DNA of 64,000 nucleotides from Anaerolineae bacterium (GTDB lineage Bacteria; Chloroflexota; Anaerolineae; 4572-78; J111): NCBI GenBank assembly GCA_016931895.1, contig JAFGDY010000011.1, positions 1 to 64,000 of the forward strand, read 5' to 3'. Shown piece by piece: positions 26,001 to 34,755 of this stretch (position 1 is its first letter; each line of letters starts with the position of its first letter). The notes under the pieces were generated by a model. It saw only the letters and a program-made list of their open reading frames with translations, ran no database searches and was not told where the DNA came from. The position numbers and the translations under genes were made by a program.

Positions 26001-26030
26001 TTGTGTTGAAGCTCCCAACTATGTTATAAT
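26001..26030 (+). promoter_or_regulatory. Probable promoter of the nuo operon
   Basis: TTGTGT at 26001-26006, an 18-bp spacer and a consensus TATAAT at 26025-26030, 48 bp before the nuoA start. Confidence 0.5.
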
Positions 26031-26077
26031 CGCCCTATCCGGCGTTTTTATGAAGATTTGTTAAAGGTAATTTCTAA

Positions 26078-26434
26078 ATGGTCCAGGATTTTGAATTCAT
26101 TGGTGTATTTGGCGCTATTGTGGTGATCATTCCTTTTGCCACGCTTTTCCTCGCTTGGTTGCTCAGACCCAAAAAGCCTCATCCGGCCAAACAAGAAACT
26201 TATGAATCCGGAATGCAGACCATTGGCCAAACCTGGGTGCAATTTAAGGCTCAATATTATATTTATGCCATCATTTTTGTAATTTTTGACGTTGAGGCCA
26301 TTTTTCTATTTCCATTTGCCGTGGCCTACCGGCAGTTAAATCTTTATGCCCTGGTATGGGTTGTTGTGTTTATCCTACTCCTGCTTGATGGCTTGTTCTA
26401 TGCCTGGCGTAAGGGCGCAATGCGGTGGTTGTAG
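26078..26434 (+). CDS. nuoA: NADH-quinone oxidoreductase subunit A
   Basis: A 118-residue membrane protein with three predicted helices. The conserved loop YESGMQTIGQTWVQFKAQYYIYAIIFVIFDVEAIFLFPF is the hallmark of NuoA; here it is given in pieces: ESG in the first loop and FDVEAIFLFP in helix 2. It helps form the quinone-site region of complex I. It is first in the operon but is followed directly by nuoH, skipping the usual nuoB, C and D. A moderate ribosome site (aaaggt) lies upstream. Confidence 0.95.
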   Translation: MVQDFEFIGVFGAIVVIIPFATLFLAWLLRPKKPHPAKQETYESGMQTIGQTWVQFKAQYYIYAIIFVIFDVEAIFLFPFAVAYRQLNLYALVWVVVFILLLLDGLFYAWRKGAMRWL

Positions 26435-26513
26435 GGCTTAACATCATCAAGAACAGTGTCGAAGGCCGCAAAGGTGGGCAACGCAATACGGAACATAACT
26501 CGGAGCAGCTTAA

Positions 26514-26514
26514 A
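26514..26514 (+). other. nuoH start point
   Basis: The nuoH ATG has ggagc 9 nt upstream; the 79-bp gap to nuoA holds no recognisable site. Confidence 0.5.
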
Positions 26515-27701
26515 TGCAGTATTTAACCGATTTCATCATTAGCTTAAATATTCCCCACATTAATCAAAGCATGGCCAAGTTGGTGGCTTATTTTATTTTT
26601 GCGGCGGTGGTGGCAGTGGCTGCGCCGGCTTCGTTGATTGTGCTAACCTGGCTGGAGCGCAAGATCATTGGCCGGATTCAAAACCGGCTTGGGCCTAATC
26701 GGGCCGGTCCCTTTGGCTGGTTCCAGGCCGTAGCCGATATGATCAAAATGTTTACCAAAGAAGACATCACCCCGGCCAACGCCGACCGACTGACCTACAA
26801 TATTGCCCCCGGCCTGGCCGTTGTTTCGGCCATTCTGGTATTTGCCGTAATCCCGTTTGCCCCCGGTTTTGTGGGCGCCGAGTTGAATGTGGGCGTACTT
26901 TATATTGTGGCCGTTGGGGCGTTGGGCACATTGGGTGTATTGATGGCCGGTTGGGCCTCCAATAATAAATACTCTTTGTTGGGAGCTTATCGGGCGGTGG
27001 CCATGCTGCTCACCTATGAAATTCCTATGGTCATCACGCTGCTCATTATCACCCTGGCCGCCGAATCAATGTCGTTGGTCAAAATTATTGAAGCCCAAAG
27101 CGGAATGTGGTATGTTGTTTCACTGCCGGTGGTTTTTCTGATCTTTTTAATGGCCGGGGTGGCCGAGGTGGGTCGCTCGCCCTTTGATTTGATTGAAGGG
27201 GAATCGGAGTTGGTGGCCGGTTTCCATACTGAATACAGCGGTATCAAGTTTGGCATGTTTATGATTGGCGAGTACGTGCACATGTTTGCCCTCTCCTTTT
27301 TCCTGTCGGTGTTTTTCTTTGGGGGATGGCAGATACCGCTGGTGAACGTGGCGGCCTGGCCCTTTCCCTGGGGCGCTTTGTTTGGCCTGATGGCCTTGCT
27401 GGTCAAGGTCTTTTTCTTTGTTTTTGTGATGATGTGGCTGCGGGGCACGCTGCCGCGCTTTCGCATTGACCACCTGCTTGATTTCGGCTGGAAGTTCCTG
27501 GTGCCGCTGTCGCTATTCTTATTGATTGGCGTGGCCGTGGCCGTTAAGGTAACACCCGGCGAATTCGGTAAAATCATTGCTATGTTGGGGGTTAATCTGG
27601 TAGTGCTGGGCGCAGCCCTGGTGATTGTTTTCAGCGCAGCCCGCCGCAGCCAAAACAAAGGTTTGCGAGCGGTGACGGCGGTTGACCCGATTGTAAAGTA
27701 G
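26514..27701 (+). CDS. nuoH: NADH-quinone oxidoreductase subunit H
   Basis: A 395-residue membrane protein with about eight or nine helices. Signature stretches are ERKIIGRIQNRLGPNRAGP near residue 45, the quinone-tunnel motif FTKEDITP, and ELVAGFHTEYSGIKFG. NuoH links the quinone site to the proton-pumping arm. The length is a little above the usual 320-360 because of a longer C-terminal helix region. Its stop lies within the start of repeat copy 3, which separates it from nuoJ; nuoI, normally between them, is missing. Confidence 0.96.
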   Translation: MQYLTDFIISLNIPHINQSMAKLVAYFIFAAVVAVAAPASLIVLTWLERKIIGRIQNRLGPNRAGPFGWFQAVADMIKMFTKEDITPANADRLTYNIAPGLAVVSAILVFAVIPFAPGFVGAELNVGVLYIVAVGALGTLGVLMAGWASNNKYSLLGAYRAVAMLLTYEIPMVITLLIITLAAESMSLVKIIEAQSGMWYVVSLPVVFLIFLMAGVAEVGRSPFDLIEGESELVAGFHTEYSGIKFGMFMIGEYVHMFALSFFLSVFFFGGWQIPLVNVAAWPFPWGALFGLMALLVKVFFFVFVMMWLRGTLPRFRIDHLLDFGWKFLVPLSLFLLIGVAVAVKVTPGEFGKIIAMLGVNLVVLGAALVIVFSAARRSQNKGLRAVTAVDPIVK

Positions 27702-27803
27702 CAAGGGAGCAAAGTAGCAGGTAGCAGAGGAGCAGAGTAACAGAGGAGCAAATAACGAATAACCGTCTTTTTACCCTGCTACCTGTTACCCTGCTACCCT
27801 GTC
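27696..27803. repeat. GTAGCA-type octamer inverted-repeat element, copy 3
   Basis: The left arm has units gtagca, gggagca, aagtagca, ggtagca, gaggagca, gagtaaca; after aataacgaataacc the right arm is inverted (accctgctacctgttaccctgctaccctg). It covers the whole nuoH-nuoJ gap except the ribosome site. Same family as 4111-4203 and 20858-20975. Confidence 0.85.
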
Positions 27804-27817
27804 CAAGAGGTTTGCCC

Positions 27818-28333
27818 ATGCCTGATATTACCCAAATTATTTTTATCATCATGACCATTTTCACCATTGGTGGGGCCATCGGCGTGGTCACCAGCCGGAG
27901 ACTATTCCATAGCGGGTTATATTTGATTTTGTCGTTATTTGGCGTAACCGGCTATTACGTGTTGCTTAGCGCCGGTTTTTTGGCCGTGGTGCAATTGATG
28001 GTTTACATTGGGGCCGTGGCCATTTTAATTCTTTTTGCCATTATGTTCTCTCAGCAGGTGATGGCCGCCGGCCAAACTCAACTCAATCGTCAGTGGTGGA
28101 TCAGCCTGATCATTTCGGCGCTACTGCTGGCCGTGTTGGTGTTCACCGTGAACGTGGTAGCGTGGCCCCTTACCGCCACGCCCCCCCCCGATAATACCGT
28201 CGAGCAATTGGGGCTGGCCTTGTTGGGCAGTTATCTGATCCCTTTTGAGGTGATTGGCGTGCTGCTCTCGGCAGCCTTAATTGGTGCGGTCATTCTGGCC
28301 CGAGAAAAAACGCAGGAGGAAACCGAAACATGA
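27818..28333 (+). CDS. nuoJ: NADH-quinone oxidoreductase subunit J
   Basis: A 171-residue membrane protein with five helices. Family marks include VVTSRRLFHSGLYLILSLFGVTGYYVLLSAGFLAVVQ, shortened here to HSGLYLILSLFGV, and MVYIGAVAILILFAIM. The ATG at 27818 is the start: aagagg lies 7 nt upstream, unlike the in-frame TTG two codons earlier. NuoJ contributes the pi-bulge helix coupling quinone reduction to pumping. Its stop overlaps the nuoK start by 4 bp (ATGA). Confidence 0.94.
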   Translation: MPDITQIIFIIMTIFTIGGAIGVVTSRRLFHSGLYLILSLFGVTGYYVLLSAGFLAVVQLMVYIGAVAILILFAIMFSQQVMAAGQTQLNRQWWISLIISALLLAVLVFTVNVVAWPLTATPPPDNTVEQLGLALLGSYLIPFEVIGVLLSAALIGAVILAREKTQEETET

Positions 28334-28641
28334 CCATTCCCCTCTCCTGGTGGTTAACCGTGTCTGCCGTTTTATTTGCCCTTGGCGTTTATGGCGCGCT
28401 CTCCCGCCGCAACGCGATTGGTATTTTGATGGGCGTGGAGCTTATTCTGAACGCGGTCAACGTGAACATGGTGGCCTTTTGGCGTTACGTGACCCCCACC
28501 AAAGTAACCGGCCAAATCTTTGCCCTGGTGGTTATTGCCGTTGCCGCCGCCGAGGCCGCCGTGGGCTTGGCCATTGTGATTGCCGTGTATCGCCGCCACA
28601 AATCGGCGGTGGTTGAAGAACTGGACATGCTGAAACAATAA
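28330..28641 (+). CDS. nuoK: NADH-quinone oxidoreductase subunit K
   Basis: A 103-residue, three-helix membrane protein. The helix 2 sequence ILMGVELILNAVNVNMVAF carries the conserved membrane Glu needed for proton transfer, and helix 3 (ALVVIAVAAAEAAVGLAI) carries the second Glu. It overlaps nuoJ by 4 bp. The next gene is not nuoL, as usual, but a small Rnk-like protein 56 bp downstream. Confidence 0.96.
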   Translation: MTIPLSWWLTVSAVLFALGVYGALSRRNAIGILMGVELILNAVNVNMVAFWRYVTPTKVTGQIFALVVIAVAAAEAAVGLAIVIAVYRRHKSAVVEELDMLKQ

Positions 28642-28697
28642 ATTGATGCGGTATTCTCGGTTTTATTGAACAGCGATAGAGTAAAGGGGAAAATATC

Positions 28698-29114
28698 ATG
28701 AGTGATAACCTGATTTATATTACCGAGTTTGACCTTGAACGCTTGAACAAATTGCTCCAAGAGGCCCAATACACCCAGTATCGTGATAACGATTATTTGC
28801 TACGCCTGCAAGCCGAGCTTAATCGGGCGAAGGTCGTCGCGCCGCAAGAGGTGCCGCATGATGTGATTACCATGAATTCCACCGTCTGTTTGGTTGACTT
28901 CAGCACCGGCGAAGAAGAAACGTACACTCTGGTGTTTCCAGAAGACGCCGATATTGAACACGGTAAAATTTCGATATTGGCCCCTGTTGGTACCGGAATG
29001 TTAGGGTATAGGGTCGGCGATGTATTTGAATGGGACGTTCCGGCCGGGCAAAGAAAATTGAAGGTCAAGCATATCTTATACCAGCCTGAAGCATCGGGAG
29101 ATTATCATTTGTAA
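28698..29114 (+). CDS. Rnk/GreA-family regulator-like protein
   Basis: A 138-residue protein resembling Rnk (regulator of nucleoside diphosphate kinase) along its length: an Rnk-type N-terminal segment (ITEFDLERLNKLL, LQAELNRAKVV), then the GreA/GreB C-terminal FKBP-like domain with VPHDVITMNSTV, ISILAPVGTGMLGYRVGD and YQPEASGDYHL. The long Gre coiled coil that enters the RNA polymerase channel is missing, as in Rnk. Rnk proteins bind RNA polymerase or affect nucleotide pools. A ribosome site (aaagggg) precedes the ATG. It stands inside the nuo operon between nuoK and nuoL, on the same strand with short gaps, so it is probably co-transcribed. A role in complex I is not implied by the family. 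Confidence 0.88.
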   Translation: MSDNLIYITEFDLERLNKLLQEAQYTQYRDNDYLLRLQAELNRAKVVAPQEVPHDVITMNSTVCLVDFSTGEEETYTLVFPEDADIEHGKISILAPVGTGMLGYRVGDVFEWDVPAGQRKLKVKHILYQPEASGDYHL

Positions 29115-29151
29115 ATGATTTATACCTGAGAGAAATTGTTGGTGGTCCATA

Positions 29152-31368
29152 ATGAACTTTTTCTTTAACTTTATTTATCTCATCCCCCTCTATCCCCTCC
29201 TGGCGTTTGCTTTGATTGTGTTGGGTTTGAACCGATATAAAAAAGCCAGCGCCTGGTTAGCTGTTGGCGCAATTGCCCTGGCCTGGCTTCATTCCTGGAT
29301 TATTGTGGCCGGAACAATTGGGGCAATGGCTGACGAACACGGCATCCACGTTGCCGGCTGGGATTTATCATTCAATTGGATTCCCACCGCCTTCAGTTAT
29401 CTGCAAACCGGTTTTGCCGTAGACGGCCTGACGGCGGCCATGCTCTTTATGGTGCCCTTTGTCTGTTTGATGATCTTCATTTACGCCACCGAATACATGG
29501 AAGGCTACGAGGCGCAATTTGGCCGCTACGCCCGCTTTTTTGCTTACGTATCGCTGTTTGCCGCCGGGATGCTGCTGCTGGTGCTGGCCAATAACCTGCT
29601 GCTGCTTTTTATTGCCTGGGAAATCATGGGGCTGTGTTCTTACCTGCTCATTGGCTTCTGGTTTGAGAAAGAGTACCCCGACGCGGACAAAATCAACACC
29701 CCGCGGGCGCTATGGCAAACCTTGCAATTCTGGAAATACGCCGGGCCGGACAAAATCTCGCCCAATTTGGCCGGGTTGAAAGCCTTTTTGACCACCCGCA
29801 TCGGCGACGTGCTGCTCTTGGCCGGCATGCTGCTTTTGTGGAGCTACGCCGGAACGCTTTCTTTCCGCCAAATCTTTGCCCCGCCCACCCTGGTCTATCT
29901 GACCGAAGTGACCCTGTGGGGTATGCCCCTGGCCACCCTCACCGCTTTGTTAATTTTTGGCGGCGCGGTGGGTAAAAGCGCCCAGTTCCCCCTCCACGTT
30001 TGGCTGCCGGATGCAATGGAAGGCCCCACGCCGGTTTCCGCCCTCATCCACGCCGCCACCATGGTCTCTGCCGGCGTCTACCTGGTAGCCCGCATGCTGC
30101 CCCTCTTTGCCGCATTTGAAAACGGCGCGGCCATGCAAACGGTGGCCGTTATTGGGGCCATCACCGTGCTGTTGGGGGCAACCATTGGCGTGGCCCAGTT
30201 TGACATCAAGCGGGTGCTGGCCTACTCCACCATCAGCCAGTTGGGTTACATGATGATGGCCCTGGGCATTGGCGGGTTTGTGGCCGGGGTGTTTCACCTG
30301 ATTACCCACTCCTTTTTTAAAGCCCTGCTTTTTATGGGCTCCGGCTCCGTCATCCACGCCATGGAACATGGCGCCCACCACGCCCACGATCACCACACCG
30401 ACCCGCAGGATATGCGCAATATGGGCGGCTTGCGGAACAAAATGAAACTCAGTTTTGTTGCTTATCTGGTGGGGGCGTGGGCATTGGTTGGACTTTTCCC
30501 GGCGGCAGGTTTTTGGAGCAAAGACGAAATTTTAACCGAGGCTTTTCTGCACCGTCACCAGTCGCTTTATTTTTGGGTCTATCTGGCCGGAGCAGTGGGC
30601 GCGGCTTTTACCGCCTTTTACATGGGCCGTCAAATGGGCCTGGTATTCACGGGCAAACCCCGCACCAAATTAGCCGAACATGCGGTTGAACCGGGCAAAC
30701 GGATGACTTGGCCGCTGCTGGCGCTGGCCTTTTTTGCCCTGCTGCTGGGTTTTATCAACGCGCCATTCCTCGGCGGTTGGTTCCACCATTTTGTAGGCGA
30801 GGTGCATCTCATTGCCAAAGAAGCCGCGCCGGGCATTGCTTTTGAGGCGGCGCCCTTTAGCTGGCCGGTGGCCGGAAGTTCGCTGTTGATCGGCCTGATC
30901 TTCTTCGCCTTCGGCTGGTGGCTCTACGCCCGGGTAGACGATGCCAAAGCCGACGATCCGGTTCAGCGCCTGCCGCTGATTGGCCGGCCCGTCTTCACCA
31001 TCCTGTATAACAAATATTACTTCGACGAAATTTATCGCGGCCTGATCATCTATCCGGTGGTGTCGCTGGCAACGCTGTGCGGCAAATTCGATTACGAGTG
31101 GGTCATCAACCGCCTTGTTGACTTTTTTGGCTACCTGATGCGTTTTGTATCCGACCTCATTCGCCTGTTTGATACCATCACCATTGACGGCTGGCTGGTC
31201 AACGGCATCCCCTGGCTCATCAATTGGTGCGGCGGCCAACTGCGCTTTCTGCAAACCGGCCGCGCCCAAAACTATATGTTACTGTTGGTGATTGGCTTTT
31301 TGATCCTGGTGGGTCTGGCCCTGATGGCCTGGTTCGGCCAGATACCGGCGATTGCCCTGCTGCCGTAA
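29152..31368 (+). CDS. nuoL: NADH-quinone oxidoreductase subunit L
   Basis: A 738-residue antiporter-like subunit with about 16 helices. Family features are FIAWEIMGLCSYLLIGFW, the proton-channel region GKSAQFPLHVWLPDAMEGPTPVSALIHAATMV (pieces: SAQFPLHVWLPDAM, TPVSALIHAATMV), and the discontinuous helix HLITHSFFKALLFMGSG followed by a His-rich loop (HHAHDHHTD). The long C-terminal lateral helix is present, given the last 150 residues. The His-rich loop after residue 400 is longer than in many homologues. It sits 37 bp after the Rnk-like gene. Confidence 0.96.
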   Translation: MNFFFNFIYLIPLYPLLAFALIVLGLNRYKKASAWLAVGAIALAWLHSWIIVAGTIGAMADEHGIHVAGWDLSFNWIPTAFSYLQTGFAVDGLTAAMLFMVPFVCLMIFIYATEYMEGYEAQFGRYARFFAYVSLFAAGMLLLVLANNLLLLFIAWEIMGLCSYLLIGFWFEKEYPDADKINTPRALWQTLQFWKYAGPDKISPNLAGLKAFLTTRIGDVLLLAGMLLLWSYAGTLSFRQIFAPPTLVYLTEVTLWGMPLATLTALLIFGGAVGKSAQFPLHVWLPDAMEGPTPVSALIHAATMVSAGVYLVARMLPLFAAFENGAAMQTVAVIGAITVLLGATIGVAQFDIKRVLAYSTISQLGYMMMALGIGGFVAGVFHLITHSFFKALLFMGSGSVIHAMEHGAHHAHDHHTDPQDMRNMGGLRNKMKLSFVAYLVGAWALVGLFPAAGFWSKDEILTEAFLHRHQSLYFWVYLAGAVGAAFTAFYMGRQMGLVFTGKPRTKLAEHAVEPGKRMTWPLLALAFFALLLGFINAPFLGGWFHHFVGEVHLIAKEAAPGIAFEAAPFSWPVAGSSLLIGLIFFAFGWWLYARVDDAKADDPVQRLPLIGRPVFTILYNKYYFDEIYRGLIIYPVVSLATLCGKFDYEWVINRLVDFFGYLMRFVSDLIRLFDTITIDGWLVNGIPWLINWCGGQLRFLQTGRAQNYMLLLVIGFLILVGLALMAWFGQIPAIALLP

Positions 31369-31444
31369 ACCGGGGCGGGGGGAGCAAACAAGCATGCTCT
31401 TCCTCCTTACCCCATAATATAAGCGCAAAGGAGACATAATCCTG

Positions 31445-33004
31445 ATGCTCTACTTAACCGCAATGACCTTCATTCCCCTATTCGGGGCTTTAATCATTCT
31501 GGCGATTCCCAAAACTCAGGAAACATTCATCAAATATTTCGCCGTGGTGATGAGCCTGCCTTCATTGGGCATATCCATTTTTTTGTGGTCTACCTATGGC
31601 GATACCGGGGGCTACCATCCCTATATTGATAAATTCAATTGGATCCCGGCCATCGGCGTGCAGTATTACATGGGCGTGGACGGCCTCAGCCTGCCCCTGG
31701 TGGTGCTGACCACTCTGCTGACCACCCTCAGCCTGTGGTACTCGGCCAAAATGATTCACACGCGGGTGAAGGAGTTTTTTGCCCTGTTCCTGCTGCTGGA
31801 GATGGGCATGCTGGGCGTGTTTGTGTCGCTGGATTTGGTGCTGTTCTACTTTTTCTGGGAAATCGGCCTGGTGCCGATGTTCCTGCTCATTGGCATCTGG
31901 GGCCAGCCTAAAGACCGGCCGCAGTACTCGGCCATCAAATTCTTTATCTATACGTTGGTTGGCTCGGTGGCCATGCTGCTGGCCTTTATTGCCCTGTACC
32001 TGGCCGCCGGCTCCTGGGATATGACCCAAATTCCCGCTCTGCTGGCCGGAACGTTCCTTGAGGACGCCAACCCGAATAATTTGGCCTATGTAACGGCAGC
32101 CTTCTGGGCCATCTTCATTGCCTTTGCCATCAAAGTGCCGTTGTGGCCCTTCCACACCTGGTTGCCCGACGCCCACACCGCCGCGCCCACGGCCGGGTCG
32201 GTGATTTTGGCCGGGGTGCTGCTAAAATTGGGCGGTTATGGCATGATCCGCGTGCTCATTCCTTTCTTCCCCCACGTATTCCAGAATATGGCCCTGATTA
32301 TTGCCACCCTGGGCCTGATCAGCATGATTTACGGGGCGCTGGTCAGTTTTGCCCAGTGGGATTTGAAACGGCTGATCGCTTACTCCTCGGTGAGCCACAT
32401 GGGTTACTTTATCCTGGGCCTGGCCGCGGCCATGGCCTTTGCCCGCGACGTGCCAGGGGTGGCCGAAAGCCGGGTGATTGCCCTTAATGGCGCGGTGCTG
32501 CAAATGGTCACCCACGGCCTGATTACGGGCGGCCTCTTTTTCCTGGTGGGCGTGATTTACGAGCGCACCCACACCCGCGACCTGAAGGCCTTTGGGGGGT
32601 TATCGGCCAAACTGCCGGTGTATTATGGGGTGATGATGGTTACCGGGCTGGCTTCGTTGGGCTTGCCGGGCCTGGCCGGGTTTATCAGCGAGTTCATGGT
32701 TTTCCGCGGCGCGTTCCACCTTATTCCCAACTTTGCCCTTATCGGCATCATTGCCATTGTGCTGACCGCAGCCTACATTCTCTACAAAATTATCCAGCAC
32801 GTCTTTTTGGGTGAATTCAACGAGGACAAGTGGAACAGCATTTTTGACGCCGCTCACTGGCCCTTTAAGGTTGACATGGCCGCCTTTGAAGTGATTACCA
32901 TGGCTCCCCTGCTCTTTGGCATGATTGTGATTGGCATTGCCCCGGCCTTTATCATCAACACTATCAACGCCACCAGCGTGCTTATTTTACAGGCGTTGCG
33001 GTAA
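31445..33004 (+). CDS. nuoM: NADH-quinone oxidoreductase subunit M
   Basis: A 519-residue antiporter-like subunit with about 14 helices. Key stretches are YYMGVDGLSLPLVVLT, the conserved Glu helix FYFFWEIGLVPMFLLIG, VPLWPFHTWLPDAHTAAPT, and LIAYSSVSHMGYFILG. It pumps protons in the distal arm. aaaggag is 7-10 nt before the ATG. A 201-bp gap to nuoN contains no recognised feature and is unusual for an otherwise tight operon. Confidence 0.96.
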   Translation: MLYLTAMTFIPLFGALIILAIPKTQETFIKYFAVVMSLPSLGISIFLWSTYGDTGGYHPYIDKFNWIPAIGVQYYMGVDGLSLPLVVLTTLLTTLSLWYSAKMIHTRVKEFFALFLLLEMGMLGVFVSLDLVLFYFFWEIGLVPMFLLIGIWGQPKDRPQYSAIKFFIYTLVGSVAMLLAFIALYLAAGSWDMTQIPALLAGTFLEDANPNNLAYVTAAFWAIFIAFAIKVPLWPFHTWLPDAHTAAPTAGSVILAGVLLKLGGYGMIRVLIPFFPHVFQNMALIIATLGLISMIYGALVSFAQWDLKRLIAYSSVSHMGYFILGLAAAMAFARDVPGVAESRVIALNGAVLQMVTHGLITGGLFFLVGVIYERTHTRDLKAFGGLSAKLPVYYGVMMVTGLASLGLPGLAGFISEFMVFRGAFHLIPNFALIGIIAIVLTAAYILYKIIQHVFLGEFNEDKWNSIFDAAHWPFKVDMAAFEVITMAPLLFGMIVIGIAPAFIINTINATSVLILQALR

Positions 33005-33205
33005 GTCGTGATCAGGTGGGGAAATTTTCGTCAACTTGCTGGTTATTTAACTGACTGGACAAACAGTGGCCAAAAACAAATTATGTCTACAATCAGGAGA
33101 TAGGGTGCGGGTAACGCGAGACTGTGTGGAAGAAGATGTGGATCGCCCGAGTCGTGAATATTTGATAGCCACGCAAGGATTCTCAGCACTGAACAGAGGT
33201 GAGTT

Positions 33206-34693
33206 TTGAACAACTTATTGTTACTCTTACCCGAAATTATCATCACCGCAACGGCCTTTGCCATTTTCACCCTGGACATCATCTGGAGGGGCGACCGCCG
33301 CAGCATAACCATTTTACCCTGGCTGGCCTTTGCCGGGGCCATTGGCGTGTTTCTGGCCACCGTCTATCTCTGGCCTTTGGCCAGCAACCAGCGCGCGCTG
33401 ACCACCGGGCCAGATAGCGCCGTGCCCATCATGGCCGTTGACCGCATGGCCTTTTTCTTCAAGCTGATCGCCGCCTTAACCGTAGCCCTGGTTGGCTTGA
33501 GCGCGGTAGATTACCTTAAAACCCGCAGCCCCTTCCGGGGCGAATTTTACGCCCTTACCCTGCTGGCCGGGTTGAGCCTGATGCTGCTCTCCAGCGCCAC
33601 CAACCTGATTATGATTTATCTCTCTCTGGAATTCCTGTCCATCACCAGCTACATCTTAACCGGCTATCTCCGCCGCGACGCCCGCTCCACCGAAGCGGCC
33701 ATGAAATATTTTCTCTATGGGGCGTTGGCCTCCGGGGTAATGCTGTATGGCTTCTCCTTGTTGTTTGGCTTCACCGGCAGCGTGGATTTGGCCGCCATCG
33801 CCGCGTCGCTATCCGCCTCCCGGCCAAACCTGGGGCTGGTGATGATGTCTATGCTGCTTGTTTTGGTTGGCTTTGGTTTTAAGATTGCCCTGGTGCCCTT
33901 TCACCAATGGTCGCCCGATGCCTACGAGGGCGCGCCCACGCCGATTACGGCTTTTCTTTCGGTTGGGCCCAAAGCGGCCGGTTTTGCCGTGCTCATCCGG
34001 GTGCTGGTGGTCGCCCTGCCCGCTTACCAGGTCAATTGGACGGCCATCCTGTCCTTCATCGCCATTCTGACGATGACCCTGGGCAACCTGGTAGCCCTGT
34101 GGCAAAAGAACATGAAACGAATGTTGGCCTATTCCAGCATTGCCCAGGCCGGTTATATGCTCATCGGCCTGGCCGCCTGGACCGGTCACCCCGAGGGCTG
34201 GGCCAACGGCGTGTCGGCCATTATGCTGTTTTTGTTTGCCTATCTTTTTACCAACCTGGGTATTTTTGCAGTGGCCATTGCCATAGAAAACAAAACCGGC
34301 TCCTCGGAAATTGCCGATTACGCCGGTCTCATTCGCCGCTCTCCCTTTTTGGCCGTGGCCCTGTTGATTTTTTTCCTCTCGCTTGTTGGCATCCCCCCCA
34401 CCGGCGGTTTTATGGGCAAACTGTTTGTTTTTGGCGCAGCCATTGACCAGCAACTTTACACCCTGGCCGTGGTGGGCATTATCAACAGCGTCATCTCGGT
34501 TTACTATTACTTTGGCGTGGCCCGGCTGGCCTTTTTTGGCCGGGGCCGGGATGAGTCGCCCCTGCATGCCGGTTTTGTTATGAACGTGGTGGTGGCGGTG
34601 ACAATGGTCATGACCCTGGTCATTGCCCTTTACGGCCAGCCCTTCATCACCCTGGCCAACGAGGCGGCCCACATCCTGGCCGCCACATTTTAA
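33206..34693 (+). CDS. nuoN: NADH-quinone oxidoreductase subunit N
   Basis: A 495-residue antiporter-like subunit with about 14 helices: LISLEFLSITSYIL-like helix (YLSLEFLSITSYILTGY), ALVPFHQWSPDAYEGAPTPITAFLS (piece: PFHQWSPDAYEGAP), MKRMLAYSSIAQAGYMLIGL and GIPPTGGFMGKLFVF. It starts at a TTG, supported by gaggtga 5 nt upstream. It is the last gene of the membrane-arm operon; convergent neighbours begin 62 bp downstream. No subunit B, C, D, E, F, G or I lies in the window. Confidence 0.95.
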   Translation: MNNLLLLLPEIIITATAFAIFTLDIIWRGDRRSITILPWLAFAGAIGVFLATVYLWPLASNQRALTTGPDSAVPIMAVDRMAFFFKLIAALTVALVGLSAVDYLKTRSPFRGEFYALTLLAGLSLMLLSSATNLIMIYLSLEFLSITSYILTGYLRRDARSTEAAMKYFLYGALASGVMLYGFSLLFGFTGSVDLAAIAASLSASRPNLGLVMMSMLLVLVGFGFKIALVPFHQWSPDAYEGAPTPITAFLSVGPKAAGFAVLIRVLVVALPAYQVNWTAILSFIAILTMTLGNLVALWQKNMKRMLAYSSIAQAGYMLIGLAAWTGHPEGWANGVSAIMLFLFAYLFTNLGIFAVAIAIENKTGSSEIADYAGLIRRSPFLAVALLIFFLSLVGIPPTGGFMGKLFVFGAAIDQQLYTLAVVGIINSVISVYYYFGVARLAFFGRGRDESPLHAGFVMNVVVAVTMVMTLVIALYGQPFITLANEAAHILAATF

Positions 34694-34755
34694 CTCGGCC
34701 CGCGCTCAGTCCAATTTATCTCGTCTCTAGCCCTATTGACTGGCGTGACTTCGCC

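Noticed and set aside
33809-34672. Long antisense frame opposite nuoN
   Set aside because: Same reason: low-complexity His/Gln/Gly composition and a clear gene on the other strand.
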